This document shows positions 1 to 6,262 of a stretch of 6,400 nucleotides of DNA, in pieces. The notes under the pieces were generated by a model. It saw nothing but the letters and a program-made list of their open reading frames with translations, did not search any database and was not told the origin of the DNA. Origin of the DNA: an uncultured Clostridia bacterium (GTDB taxonomy: Bacteria; Bacillota; Clostridia; Christensenellales; Borkfalkiaceae); contig CANPWF010000102.1 in assembly GCA_947581885.1 (NCBI GenBank), positions 1-6,400 on the forward strand, in the 5' to 3' direction. A program made the translations under genes and the position numbers. Within the stretch, counting starts at the first letter, position 1, and each line of letters begins with the position of its first letter.

Positions 1-50
1 TCGACACGAAGGGTCGTCAAGGGCGGACGACCCTTCGGCTCAGGGTGACG
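1..50. repeat. Palindromic intergenic repeat, left edge
   Basis: A perfect 12-bp inverted repeat is visible: arms 7-18 (CGAAGGGTCGTC) and 26-37 (GACGACCCTTCG) with a 7-base loop, followed by CTCAGGGTGACG at 39-50. The unit begins with TCGAC and ends with AGGGTGA, the same arrangement as the repeat at the right edge (6336-6399). This looks like a dispersed, REP-like intergenic element, cut at the window start. No T-run follows the stem on either strand, so it is not a typical intrinsic terminator. Dispersal in the genome is inferred from the two copies and general resemblance only. Confidence 0.6.
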
Positions 51-69
51 TAATTTTATAGCCTTCCGT

Positions 70-125
70 ACTCTCAACCCCCTTCGTCCCTGCGGGACAC
101 TTCCCCCAAAGGGGGAAGCGAGAGT
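70..125. repeat. Three-way-junction structured repeat
   Basis: Three nested inverted repeats fit together. An outer stem pairs ACTCTC (70-75) with GAGAGT (120-125). Inside it lie two hairpins: GTCCC (86-90) with GGGAC (94-98), and CTTCCCCC (100-107) with GGGGGAAG (111-118) around an AAA loop. The element lies 22 bases beyond the stop codon of the minus-strand repressor gene, so it would sit in that transcript's 3' end. There it might stabilise the RNA or stop transcription. It lacks a T-run on the minus strand, so a classical terminator role is not supported. Elements built around CCCCCAAAGGGGG are familiar to me from uncultured Clostridia, which is recall and not a search result. Confidence 0.55.
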
Positions 126-146
126 GCCCATGTATGTCTGCGCACG

Positions 147-890
147 TCACCGATTCCGAATGCGCGGGCAGGCGGTGCGGAGGGGGGCGAGGCGGGTATC
201 GTCCGCGTCCGTCGCGATAACGTCGTACTTCCCGAGAGGGGCGGTGAGGTAGTGCGCACTGCCGCCGATCTTCGAGCCGTCGAACACGAGCACCGCCTTC
301 TTGCTCAAAGAGAGGGCCGTCTTTTTGATCTGCATCGTTTCGAGCGAGCGTTCAAAGCTCCCCGCCGCGTCGACAGCGGCGCAGGAGAGAAGGGCAAGGT
401 CGAACCGAAGGTCCCGAAGCCCGTTCACGACGAGGCTTCCCGCCGTCGCGGTCATATCGTAGCGAACTTCCCCGCCCGTGAGGATGACCGTCGCATCCCC
501 TTGCTTCGCCGCATGGAGGGCGACCTGAATGCCGTTCGTCACCACCGTCTTTCCCCCGAGGGGAAGGGAATTCAGGAGGGCGAGGCAGGTGGAGGAATTG
601 TCGATGAACACCGTCTGAAAGTCGGGCAGGTATTTGAGCGCGACGGAAGCCGCCCTCAGCTTTTCCCGCGCGTTCTTTTCCTTGCGGACGAAGATGGAGC
701 GTTCGTCCGTTCCCTCGGTGAGAATGGCACCCCCGTGCGTGCGCTCGGCAAGCCCCAATTCCCTCATCTCGGCGAGATCCCTCCGGACCGTCGCCTCGCT
801 CACGAACAGCGCGTTGGCAAGTTCCTTCACGCTCGCCCGCCCGTGCTCTTTGAGATAGCTTAAAATATCCTTTTGCCTCGCCGCGTCCAT
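147..890 (-). CDS. DeoR-family transcriptional repressor, probable regulator of the rhamnose operon
   Basis: The protein has 247 residues, the usual DeoR-family length. Residues 5-56 form the N-terminal winged helix-turn-helix, with VSEATVRRDLAEM (30-42) as the recognition region and THGGA (51-55) closing the wing. The rest is the sugar-phosphate-binding DeoR_C domain: FIDNSST (95-101), VVTNG (116-120), LTGGEVR (137-143) and FDGSK (203-207), which matches the family D-x-S-K signature. The ATG at 890 is chosen because GGAGG lies 6 bases upstream on the minus strand; the longer frame from 929 would start upstream of the predicted transcription start. The gene faces away from rhaB and shares its control region. 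Bacillus subtilis RhaR (YulB) is a DeoR-family repressor of a rhamnose operon, so the same role is likely here, probably with L-rhamnulose-1-phosphate as effector. Target and effector are inferred from context. Confidence 0.9.
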   Translation of the reverse strand: MDAARQKDILSYLKEHGRASVKELANALFVSEATVRRDLAEMRELGLAERTHGGAILTEGTDERSIFVRKEKNAREKLRAASVALKYLPDFQTVFIDNSSTCLALLNSLPLGGKTVVTNGIQVALHAAKQGDATVILTGGEVRYDMTATAGSLVVNGLRDLRFDLALLSCAAVDAAGSFERSLETMQIKKTALSLSKKAVLVFDGSKIGGSAHYLTAPLGKYDVIATDADDTRLAPLRTACPRIRNR

Positions 891-896
891 TGTTCG

Positions 897-901
897 CCTC
901 C
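897..901 (-). promoter_or_regulatory. Ribosome binding site of the repressor gene
   Basis: GGAGG on the minus strand, 6 bases before the ATG at 890. It decides the start of the repressor in favour of residue MDAARQKD over the ATG at 929, which has no such site and lies upstream of the predicted -10 box. Confidence 0.8.
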
Positions 902-919
902 GTGCGCATTTCTGCGCAT

Positions 920-948
920 ATCGTAGCATATTTTTTATCGAATGTCAA
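920..948 (-). promoter_or_regulatory. Sigma-70-type promoter of the repressor gene
   Basis: Read on the minus strand, a consensus -35 TTGACA (948-943) is followed after exactly 17 bases by -10 TACGAT (925-920). Transcription should begin near 913, giving a leader of about 23 bases that contains the GGAGG site. The -35 box overlaps the palindrome at 941-952 and the -10 box overlaps one copy of ATATCGTA (918-925), so regulator binding there could repress the gene itself. Confidence 0.75.
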
Positions 949-952
949 CATT
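941..952. promoter_or_regulatory. Small palindrome over the repressor -35 box
   Basis: AATGT-CA-ACATT is a perfect inverted repeat with 5-base arms. It covers the minus-strand -35 box at 943-948, where a bound protein would block RNA polymerase. It may be an operator half or whole site; the short arms make chance possible. Confidence 0.3.
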
Positions 953-974
953 TTGCGCAACCTCGCGCACGAAC

Positions 975-1003
975 TTGACAAAAACGCGCGAATATCGTAC
1001 AAT
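975..1003 (+). promoter_or_regulatory. Sigma-70-type promoter of the rhamnose operon
   Basis: TTGACA (975-980) is followed by a 17-base spacer and TACAAT (998-1003), one mismatch from consensus in the two boxes combined. Transcription would normally start 6 to 8 bases after the -10 box, at about 1009-1011, which is the rhaB ATG itself at 1010. The -10 box overlaps a second copy of ATATCGTA (992-999). I see no clear catabolite-response (cre) site here. Such a strong core promoter suggests that control is mainly by repression. Confidence 0.8.
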
Positions 1004-1009
1004 ACAACC

Positions 1010-2365
1010 ATGAATTATTATCTTGCCGTCGATATCGGCGCGTCCTCGGGAAGGCACATTCTCGGCTGGATCGAAGGGGGCGTATTCCGCACCCAAGAAA
1101 TTTACCGCTTCTCCAATCTCCCTTCCAAGGAGAACGGTCGGCTCGTCTGGGATGCGGACAGGCTCTTTTCCTCCGTCGTCGAAGGGTTGAAACAGGCGAA
1201 GGAGATGGGGAAGATCCCTTCCTTCGTCGGGATCGATACGTGGGGGGTGGACTATGCCGCCCTCGACGAAAAAGGCGAGCGCGTCGGGCCTGTGTATTGC
1301 TATCGGGACGGGGCGTTTTCTATTGCCGCGGAAAAGGTGCATACGATCCTTCCCTTCCGAACGCTGTATTCCCGCACGGGCATTCAGTTCTCTACCTTTA
1401 ACACCGTCTATCAGCTTGCGGCGGACAGGGAACGCCTTCGTTCCGCCAAACATCTTCTGATGCTCCCCGATTATCTCGGCTTTCTCTTGACGGGGGTAAT
1501 GAAGCAGGAATACACCGACGCGACGACGACGGGGCTCGTCAACGCCCAAACGCACACTTGGGACGGAGAGATCTTCTCCGCGCTCGGCCTTCCCAAGCTC
1601 TTCTGCCCGCTCTCCCTTCCCGGGACGCGCGTCGCCCCCGTGAAAAAGGAGATCGCAAAGGTCATCGGCTATACGCCTGTGCTCGTTCAGCCCGCCACGC
1701 ACGATACGGCATCCGCGGTGCTCGGTGCCCCCGTCTGCGGGGAACCCTATATTTCGAGCGGAACATGGTCGCTCCTCGGTATCGAACAAAAGACGGCGCA
1801 TACCGACGAGAATTCGCGCAAGGTCAACTATTCCAATGAGGGGAGCGTCGACTATACTTTCCGCTATCAGAAGAACATCATGGGGCTTTGGATCGTGCAG
1901 AGCATCCGCCGCGAGGAGGAGAAATATTCCTTCCCCGAACTCTCGGAGATGGCGCGGGGAGTGCATACCGACCTTCGCATCGACGTGAACGACGATCGCT
2001 TCCTCGCCCCTTCCTCGATGAGCGCGGAGATCGATAATGCCCTTGGGAAGAAGCTCGATCTTCCCACCCGCATGCGCGTCGTATACGAGAGCCTTGCGGA
2101 GTGCTATGCGAAATCTTTGAAAGAACTTGAAACCAACGTAGGGAAAACGTACGATTGTTTGCACATCATCGGGGGCGGTTCGCGGGATACCTTCCTCAAC
2201 GAACGCACCGCCGAGGCGACGGGGAAGCGCGTTATCACGGGTCCCGTCGAGGCGACGGCGATCGGCAATCTATCCATGCAGATGATCTCGGCGGGGGAAA
2301 TTTCAAACCTTGCTTCCGCGAGAGAATTTGTCCGTAAATCATTCGATATCAAGGAGGTCTTATGA
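1010..2365 (+). CDS. rhaB: Rhamnulokinase RhaB
   Basis: This FGGY-family sugar kinase of 451 residues phosphorylates L-rhamnulose with ATP to L-rhamnulose-1-phosphate in the cytoplasm. It is slightly shorter than the roughly 490-residue E. coli enzyme. Visible motifs are the N-terminal phosphate loop DIGASSGR (8-15), GIDTWGVDYAALD (74-86), PATHDTASAV (228-237) with the expected catalytic base Asp232, GTWSLLG (251-257), NIMGLW (289-294), the nucleotide-binding IIGGGSRD (386-393) and GPVEATAIGN (411-420). The start at 1010 puts the first beta strand and phosphate loop at the very N-terminus, as in homologues; the frame runs open back to an ATG at 890, but that stretch is the control region. No Shine-Dalgarno sequence precedes the ATG. 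It is the first operon gene and its stop overlaps the rhaA start. Confidence 0.95.
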   Translation: MNYYLAVDIGASSGRHILGWIEGGVFRTQEIYRFSNLPSKENGRLVWDADRLFSSVVEGLKQAKEMGKIPSFVGIDTWGVDYAALDEKGERVGPVYCYRDGAFSIAAEKVHTILPFRTLYSRTGIQFSTFNTVYQLAADRERLRSAKHLLMLPDYLGFLLTGVMKQEYTDATTTGLVNAQTHTWDGEIFSALGLPKLFCPLSLPGTRVAPVKKEIAKVIGYTPVLVQPATHDTASAVLGAPVCGEPYISSGTWSLLGIEQKTAHTDENSRKVNYSNEGSVDYTFRYQKNIMGLWIVQSIRREEEKYSFPELSEMARGVHTDLRIDVNDDRFLAPSSMSAEIDNALGKKLDLPTRMRVVYESLAECYAKSLKELETNVGKTYDCLHIIGGGSRDTFLNERTAEATGKRVITGPVEATAIGNLSMQMISAGEISNLASAREFVRKSFDIKEVL

Positions 2366-3600
2366 CTGCTTATCAATTGGCAAAGGAAGAATACGCAAAG
2401 TTCGGCATCGATACGGAAGCGGCGATAAAAGCCGCGGCGGCGGTGCCCATCTCCGTTCACTGCTGGCAGGGGGACGACGTCGTCGGGTTGGACGGCGGCG
2501 GAGCGGCCTCGGGCGGTATTCAGACGACGGGGAATTACTTGGGGCGGGCGACTGATTTCGAAGAGCTCAAAGCCGACATCAAAGAGGCGTTCTCGCTGAT
2601 GACGGGCAAGCTCCGCCTCAACCTGCACGCGAGCTACGCCGTTCTGAACGGGGAGAAAGTGGATCGCGACGGGTACGAACCCAAACACTTCGCCCCGTGG
2701 GTGCAGTTCGCAAAGGAGCTCGGGCTCGACGGCATCGACTTCAACCCGACCCTCTTCTCCCATAAAAACGTGAAAGACGGGCTCACCCTCTCCTCACCCG
2801 ACGAGAACATCCGCACCTTCTGGGTGAACCACTGCAAGGCGTGTTTGCGGATCGCGGAGTACTTCGCCCGCGAGATGAATTCGAAGTGCCTTGTCAACAT
2901 CTGGATCCCCGACGGGCTCAAAGACGTTCCCGCCGACAGGTTGGGCCCCCGCCTTCGCCTCAAACAGTCGCTCGACGACATCCTTTCCGTTCCTTACGAT
3001 AAGGAGAACGTCCTCGTTGCCGTCGAGAGCAAGGTGTTCGGCATCGGCGTGGAGAGCTACACGGTGGGTTCCAACGAATTCTACCAAAACTATGCGGCGA
3101 AGAAGGGCATCTGCTGTCTGCTCGATAACGGGCACTACCATCCCCTCGAATATGTGAGCGACAAGATCCCCGCCCTTCTCGCCTTCTACGATACGGTCGC
3201 CCTGCACGTCACCCGCGGGGTGCGGTGGGACAGCGACCATGTCGTCCTGTTCGAGGACGAATTGAAGGAGATCATGACGGAGATCGTCCGCTGCGGCGCG
3301 ACGGAGAAAGTGCGGATCGGGCTCGATTACTTCGACGCGAGCATCAACCGCATCGCCGCTTGGGTAACGGGACAGAGGGCGGCACGGGAAGCCCTGCTGT
3401 TTGCCATGCTCCAACCGCACGAGACCATGCGAAAAATGCAGGATGGGGCGCGTTTTACAGAGCTGATGGCACTGAGAGAGCGGTGCAAGCTTCTGCCCTT
3501 CGGCGCGGTGTGGAAGGAACTTCTCTCCCGCGAAAACGCCCGCGAGGATTGGATCGAAGAGGTCCTTTCCTACGAGAAAGACGTTCTTTCCGTAAGATGA
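2362..3600 (+). CDS. rhaA: L-rhamnose isomerase RhaA
   Basis: This cytoplasmic TIM-barrel metalloenzyme interconverts L-rhamnose and L-rhamnulose, the first step of the pathway. It has 412 residues against 419 in E. coli. All metal ligands and catalytic residues known from the E. coli enzyme can be placed at a constant offset of 12: Glu222, Asp255, His282 and Asp322 for the structural metal, and His258, Asp290 and Asp292 for the catalytic one. They lie in VESKVFG, LLDNGHYHP, LHVTRGVRWDSDH and GLDYFDASINR. The N-terminal SVHCWQGDDVVG (31-42) is also characteristic. The ATG overlaps the rhaB stop as ATGA, and a perfect AAGGAGG (2351-2357) inside the end of rhaB serves it, so translation is probably coupled while still having a strong site of its own. 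Confidence 0.97.
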   Translation: MTAYQLAKEEYAKFGIDTEAAIKAAAAVPISVHCWQGDDVVGLDGGGAASGGIQTTGNYLGRATDFEELKADIKEAFSLMTGKLRLNLHASYAVLNGEKVDRDGYEPKHFAPWVQFAKELGLDGIDFNPTLFSHKNVKDGLTLSSPDENIRTFWVNHCKACLRIAEYFAREMNSKCLVNIWIPDGLKDVPADRLGPRLRLKQSLDDILSVPYDKENVLVAVESKVFGIGVESYTVGSNEFYQNYAAKKGICCLLDNGHYHPLEYVSDKIPALLAFYDTVALHVTRGVRWDSDHVVLFEDELKEIMTEIVRCGATEKVRIGLDYFDASINRIAAWVTGQRAAREALLFAMLQPHETMRKMQDGARFTELMALRERCKLLPFGAVWKELLSRENAREDWIEEVLSYEKDVLSVR

Positions 3601-3625
3601 CGTGCAAAAAGTAAGGAGAAAAAAT

Positions 3626-4426
3626 ATGAAGATCGAACAGGCGAAATTCTTTCGCGAATACCTCGATACGGCGGCGAACATGTACCGCCTCGGTTGGGAC
3701 GAGCGCAACGGGGGGAATCTCTCCCTTCTGCTCGACGTAGACCCCGCAAAGTTCGGCTTGAAGTGCAAGCGGGTGCTTTCTCTCGGCTTCGACGCGAGCG
3801 AACTTGCGGGCAGGAGTCTCCTCGTGACGGGGACGGGCAAGTACTTCAAGAACGTAAAAGAGGACCCCGCCAACAATGTGGGCGTGATCCGTATCACGGC
3901 GGACGGCAAAAACGCCGAACTGCTGTACGGCTACGAGGACGGCGGCAGACCCACGAGCGAACTTCCCGCCCACCTCATGAGCCACATTTCCCGCCTCAGA
4001 GTCGACCCCGAAAACCGCGTTATCCTGCACTGCCATCCGACGCACTTGCTTGCGATGACCTTCGTGCACGACCTCGACGAGAAGAAGTTCTCTCACACCC
4101 TTTGGGAGACCTGCACCGAGTGCATGGTGGTATTCCCCGAGGGGGTGGGAGTGCTCCCTTGGATGCTCTGCGGCACCAACGAGATCGGCGAGGCGACGGC
4201 GAAAAAACTTGCCGAGTTCCGCGTCGTCGTTTGGGCGTTGCACGGTATCTACGGCGCGGGCAAGACGCTCGACGAGGCGTTCGGGCTGGTGGAGACGGTG
4301 GAGAAGGCGGCACAGCTGTATCTCCTCACGGCGCACCTTCCCCGCAAAAACACCATTTCCGACGACAACTTAAAGGAGATCGCCGAGGCGTTCGGCGTAA
4401 AATATCGCGCCGATTTTTTGAATTAA
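3626..4426 (+). CDS. rhaD: Rhamnulose-1-phosphate aldolase RhaD
   Basis: This zinc-dependent class II aldolase of the AraD/FucA family has 266 residues (274 in E. coli) and cleaves L-rhamnulose-1-phosphate to dihydroxyacetone phosphate and L-lactaldehyde. The zinc ligands are His135 and His137 in HCHPTH and His206 in ALHGIYGAG. Glu112 in SELPAH matches the catalytic glutamate (Glu117 in E. coli). The phosphate-binding regions ERNGGNLS (26-33) and TGTGKYF (68-74) are intact. The ATG at 3626 is chosen because AAGGAG (3613-3618) lies 7 bases upstream; an in-frame ATG at 3602 has no such site. It follows rhaA by 25 bases and runs in the same frame as the next gene, separated from it by only TAA and ACC. 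Confidence 0.95.
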   Translation: MKIEQAKFFREYLDTAANMYRLGWDERNGGNLSLLLDVDPAKFGLKCKRVLSLGFDASELAGRSLLVTGTGKYFKNVKEDPANNVGVIRITADGKNAELLYGYEDGGRPTSELPAHLMSHISRLRVDPENRVILHCHPTHLLAMTFVHDLDEKKFSHTLWETCTECMVVFPEGVGVLPWMLCGTNEIGEATAKKLAEFRVVVWALHGIYGAGKTLDEAFGLVETVEKAAQLYLLTAHLPRKNTISDDNLKEIAEAFGVKYRADFLN

Positions 4427-4429
4427 ACC

Positions 4430-6136
4430 ATGTTTCATCCCTGCATTGAAAAATTGAAGGACCCCGCCGTTCTCGATCGCCTTCGCGCCGATACGGACGA
4501 GCGGAGCGTCCGCGTTTGGGCGGAGAAGATCTACGCCGATTTCGATATCAAGACGATGCCGAAATTGGATATGGAGCTCCGCATGACCTTCGAGCGCACG
4601 GGTGCGCGCGAACCATTCGAGGTGCCCTTCTTCCGCCGCAGACACTATCTCGTCGCATGCGCGATCTTGGCTCTTCTCTATCCCGAGAAGTCGGAATATC
4701 TCGAAAACATGCAGGCGATTTTATCGGCGATCTGCGAAGAATGGTCGTGGGCGGCTCCTGCCCATACGAGCGGGCAAGGCCCCGCGGGGGAGACGTGCAT
4801 CGACCTCTTCGCCGCCGACCTCGGTCACGCGATCGGCGAGATCCTGTTTTTATTGAAGGACCGCATGGACCCCGCCGTCTGCGAGAGGGCAAAACAAGAG
4901 GTGCAACGCCGCGTCATCAGATCCTTTGAAGAGAGGACCTATTGGTGGGAGACGGCGACGATGAATTGGGCGGTCGTCTGCGCGGGGAACGTGGGCGCGG
5001 CGATGATGTTTTTGGATCCCGCCGCCTTTGCCCGCCAAGAGGAGAGGATCCTCTCCGCGGTGCGGTGCTTTTTGAACGCGATCCCTTCGGACGGCGTTTG
5101 CCTCGAAGGGCTCACCTATTGGCAATACGGGTTCGGCAATTTCGTCTATTTTGCCGACCTGCTCCTCGATTTCACCGAGGGGAAGATCGACCTCTTCGCC
5201 TCGGAAAGGGCGGAACAGACGGCATGCTATCCTTCGAGGATCTGGATGACGGGGGACACCTTCCCTTCCGTCTCCGATTGCTCCCCGAGGGAATTCCGCA
5301 TGAGCGGAGCCCTCGCCCGCTACCTCGCCCGCCGCTATCCTTCCGTGCCCACCCTTCCCGATCGCCTTCTCGAATTCCCCCAAGGCAATCTCGCTTGGAA
5401 CGAGATGACCCGCGCCGCCATTTGGGGCGAACGGGATAGGGAAGAGAACTTCTCCCCCGCGAAAGAGGAGTATTTCCCGCAGGCGGGGCAGGCGATCGTT
5501 CGCCGCGAAAAGTATTCCCTCTTTGCGAAGGCGGGCACCAACGACGAGCCGCACAACCATAACGATATCGGTTCCTTCATCCTCACCACGGAGCGCGGCA
5601 TGGCCCTTTGCGACATCGGCGCGGGGCGGTACACGGGGACGTATTTCGTGGACGAGACCCGCTACGGGATCCTTTGCAACTCCTCGCGCGGGCACTCGGT
5701 GCCCATCGTCAACGGGGAATATCAAAAGGCGGGGAAGGAATTCTTCGGCACCCTCGAAAAAGAGGAAGGGAAGATCGCCATCGAGCTTGCCGCCGCCTAC
5801 GGGCAGCAAACCGTTCGCCGCCTTCGGAGAACGTTTACATGCGAGGAGAAGAGTATCCTTCTCACCGACGAATTCGAAGAGGGGACAAAGATCGTCGAAC
5901 GCTTCATCACCTTCCACTGCCCCAATATCACGAAAGACGGCGTTGAGATCCAAGACGTTGTGCTTCGTTCAAAAGAAGGAATTTGCCCGACCGTGCACAC
6001 CGAAGAGCACGAATTGCACGGATACGTGTTCGATAAAAACGGCGGGAAGAGGGGAAGCAGAACGGTCTATCTCATCGATTTCCCCGTCCCCCGTGGAAAA
6101 ACTTCCGCCTCCTTCGAACTCCTTGTTCGATCGTAA
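4430..6136 (+). CDS. Heparinase II/III-like polysaccharide lyase, cytoplasmic
   Basis: The protein has 568 residues and the layout of heparinase II/III-type lyases: an alpha-helical toroid (about 1-330) followed by a beta-sandwich (about 350-568). Family-like motifs are MNWAVVCAGN (178-187), EGLTYWQYG (226-234) with candidate catalytic tyrosines 230 and 233, NDEPHNHNDIGSF (371-383) and RGHSVPIVNG (420-429). By analogy with heparinase II, His375 is a likely catalytic residue, and His377, Asp395 and His422 likely bind zinc. Such enzymes cleave uronic-acid glycosidic bonds by beta-elimination. The charged N-terminus lacks a signal peptide or membrane segment, so it probably acts on imported oligosaccharides. 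The start is fixed by the rhaD stop two codons upstream in the same frame; there is no clear Shine-Dalgarno sequence, so coupling to rhaD is likely. The substrate is unknown: a rhamnose-linked uronide is inferred from context only. Confidence 0.85.
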   Translation: MFHPCIEKLKDPAVLDRLRADTDERSVRVWAEKIYADFDIKTMPKLDMELRMTFERTGAREPFEVPFFRRRHYLVACAILALLYPEKSEYLENMQAILSAICEEWSWAAPAHTSGQGPAGETCIDLFAADLGHAIGEILFLLKDRMDPAVCERAKQEVQRRVIRSFEERTYWWETATMNWAVVCAGNVGAAMMFLDPAAFARQEERILSAVRCFLNAIPSDGVCLEGLTYWQYGFGNFVYFADLLLDFTEGKIDLFASERAEQTACYPSRIWMTGDTFPSVSDCSPREFRMSGALARYLARRYPSVPTLPDRLLEFPQGNLAWNEMTRAAIWGERDREENFSPAKEEYFPQAGQAIVRREKYSLFAKAGTNDEPHNHNDIGSFILTTERGMALCDIGAGRYTGTYFVDETRYGILCNSSRGHSVPIVNGEYQKAGKEFFGTLEKEEGKIAIELAAAYGQQTVRRLRRTFTCEEKSILLTDEFEEGTKIVERFITFHCPNITKDGVEIQDVVLRSKEGICPTVHTEEHELHGYVFDKNGGKRGSRTVYLIDFPVPRGKTSASFELLVRS

Positions 6137-6152
6137 TCTTTTTTGAATAATC

Positions 6153-6173
6153 ACCCGAATTTTTTCATCGGGT
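6153..6173. other. Weak hairpin after the lyase gene
   Basis: ACCCGA (6153-6158) pairs with TCGGGT (6168-6173) around a T-rich 9-base loop. A T-run (6139-6144) precedes it rather than follows it. It could add to 3'-end folding of the operon mRNA, but it does not look like a terminator by itself. Confidence 0.3.
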
Positions 6174-6182
6174 AATAGAACT

Positions 6183-6220
6183 CATTGAAGGGGGACATTC
6201 GTCCCCCTTCAATGTGTTTT
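6183..6220 (+). terminator. Probable operon terminator
   Basis: A perfect 14-bp stem, CATTGAAGGGGGAC (6183-6196) with GTCCCCCTTCAATG (6201-6214), encloses a 4-base ATTC loop. It is followed by TGTTTT (6215-6220). It lies 46 bases after the lyase stop codon. The stem is very stable but the T-tract is short and interrupted, so termination may be incomplete. The minus strand has no T-run after the stem, so it is oriented for the plus-strand operon. Confidence 0.65.
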
Positions 6221-6262
6221 CCGAGAAAAAACACCGCTCTTTCGGCACCCTTCCCCTGCACC

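Larger units (their letters stand above)
903..970. promoter_or_regulatory. Candidate operator: four phased GCGCA motifs
   Basis: The core GCGCA occurs at 904-908, 914-918, 955-959 and 965-969. The spacings are 10, 41 and 10 bases, close to whole turns of B-DNA, so all four would face the same side of the helix. The left pair, each copy TGCGCAT, covers the start of the repressor transcript next to its -10 box. The right pair lies between the two -35 boxes. Binding by a DeoR-family oligomer to direct repeats would fit, but the background frequency of GCGC words in this GC-rich DNA is high. Confidence 0.35.

Noticed and set aside
1..125. CRISPR array
   Set aside because: The repeats are different palindromes without regular spacing or a shared repeat unit, and no cas genes are present.
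252..863. 203-codon plus-strand frame opposite the repressor gene
   Set aside because: The minus-strand DeoR protein has complete family motifs and a good ribosome binding site; this frame has neither.
890..1009. 40-codon N-terminal extension of rhaB
   Set aside because: It would read through the divergent promoters, and the FGGY phosphate loop expected at the N-terminus begins just after the ATG at 1010.
935..2164. 409-codon open frame on the minus strand opposite rhaB
   Set aside because: It is fully antisense to a clear rhamnulokinase, reads as low-complexity arginine, glycine and histidine-rich protein, and is a by-product of GC-rich codon use.
2794..3909. 371-codon open frame on the minus strand opposite rhaA and rhaD
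   Set aside because: It spans two well-supported genes and their junction and shows no recognisable domain, so it is a shadow frame.
3455..4336. 293-codon minus-strand frame opposite the end of rhaA and most of rhaD
   Set aside because: Its composition is that of an antisense shadow; the plus strand encodes an aldolase with intact active-site residues.
6114..6144. Possible intrinsic terminator: TCGAAC/GTTCGA hairpin before the T-run at 6139-6144
   Set aside because: The 6-bp stem lies within the last codons of the lyase gene and is 8 bases from the T-run, too far for a standard terminator; the stem at 6183-6214 is far stronger.
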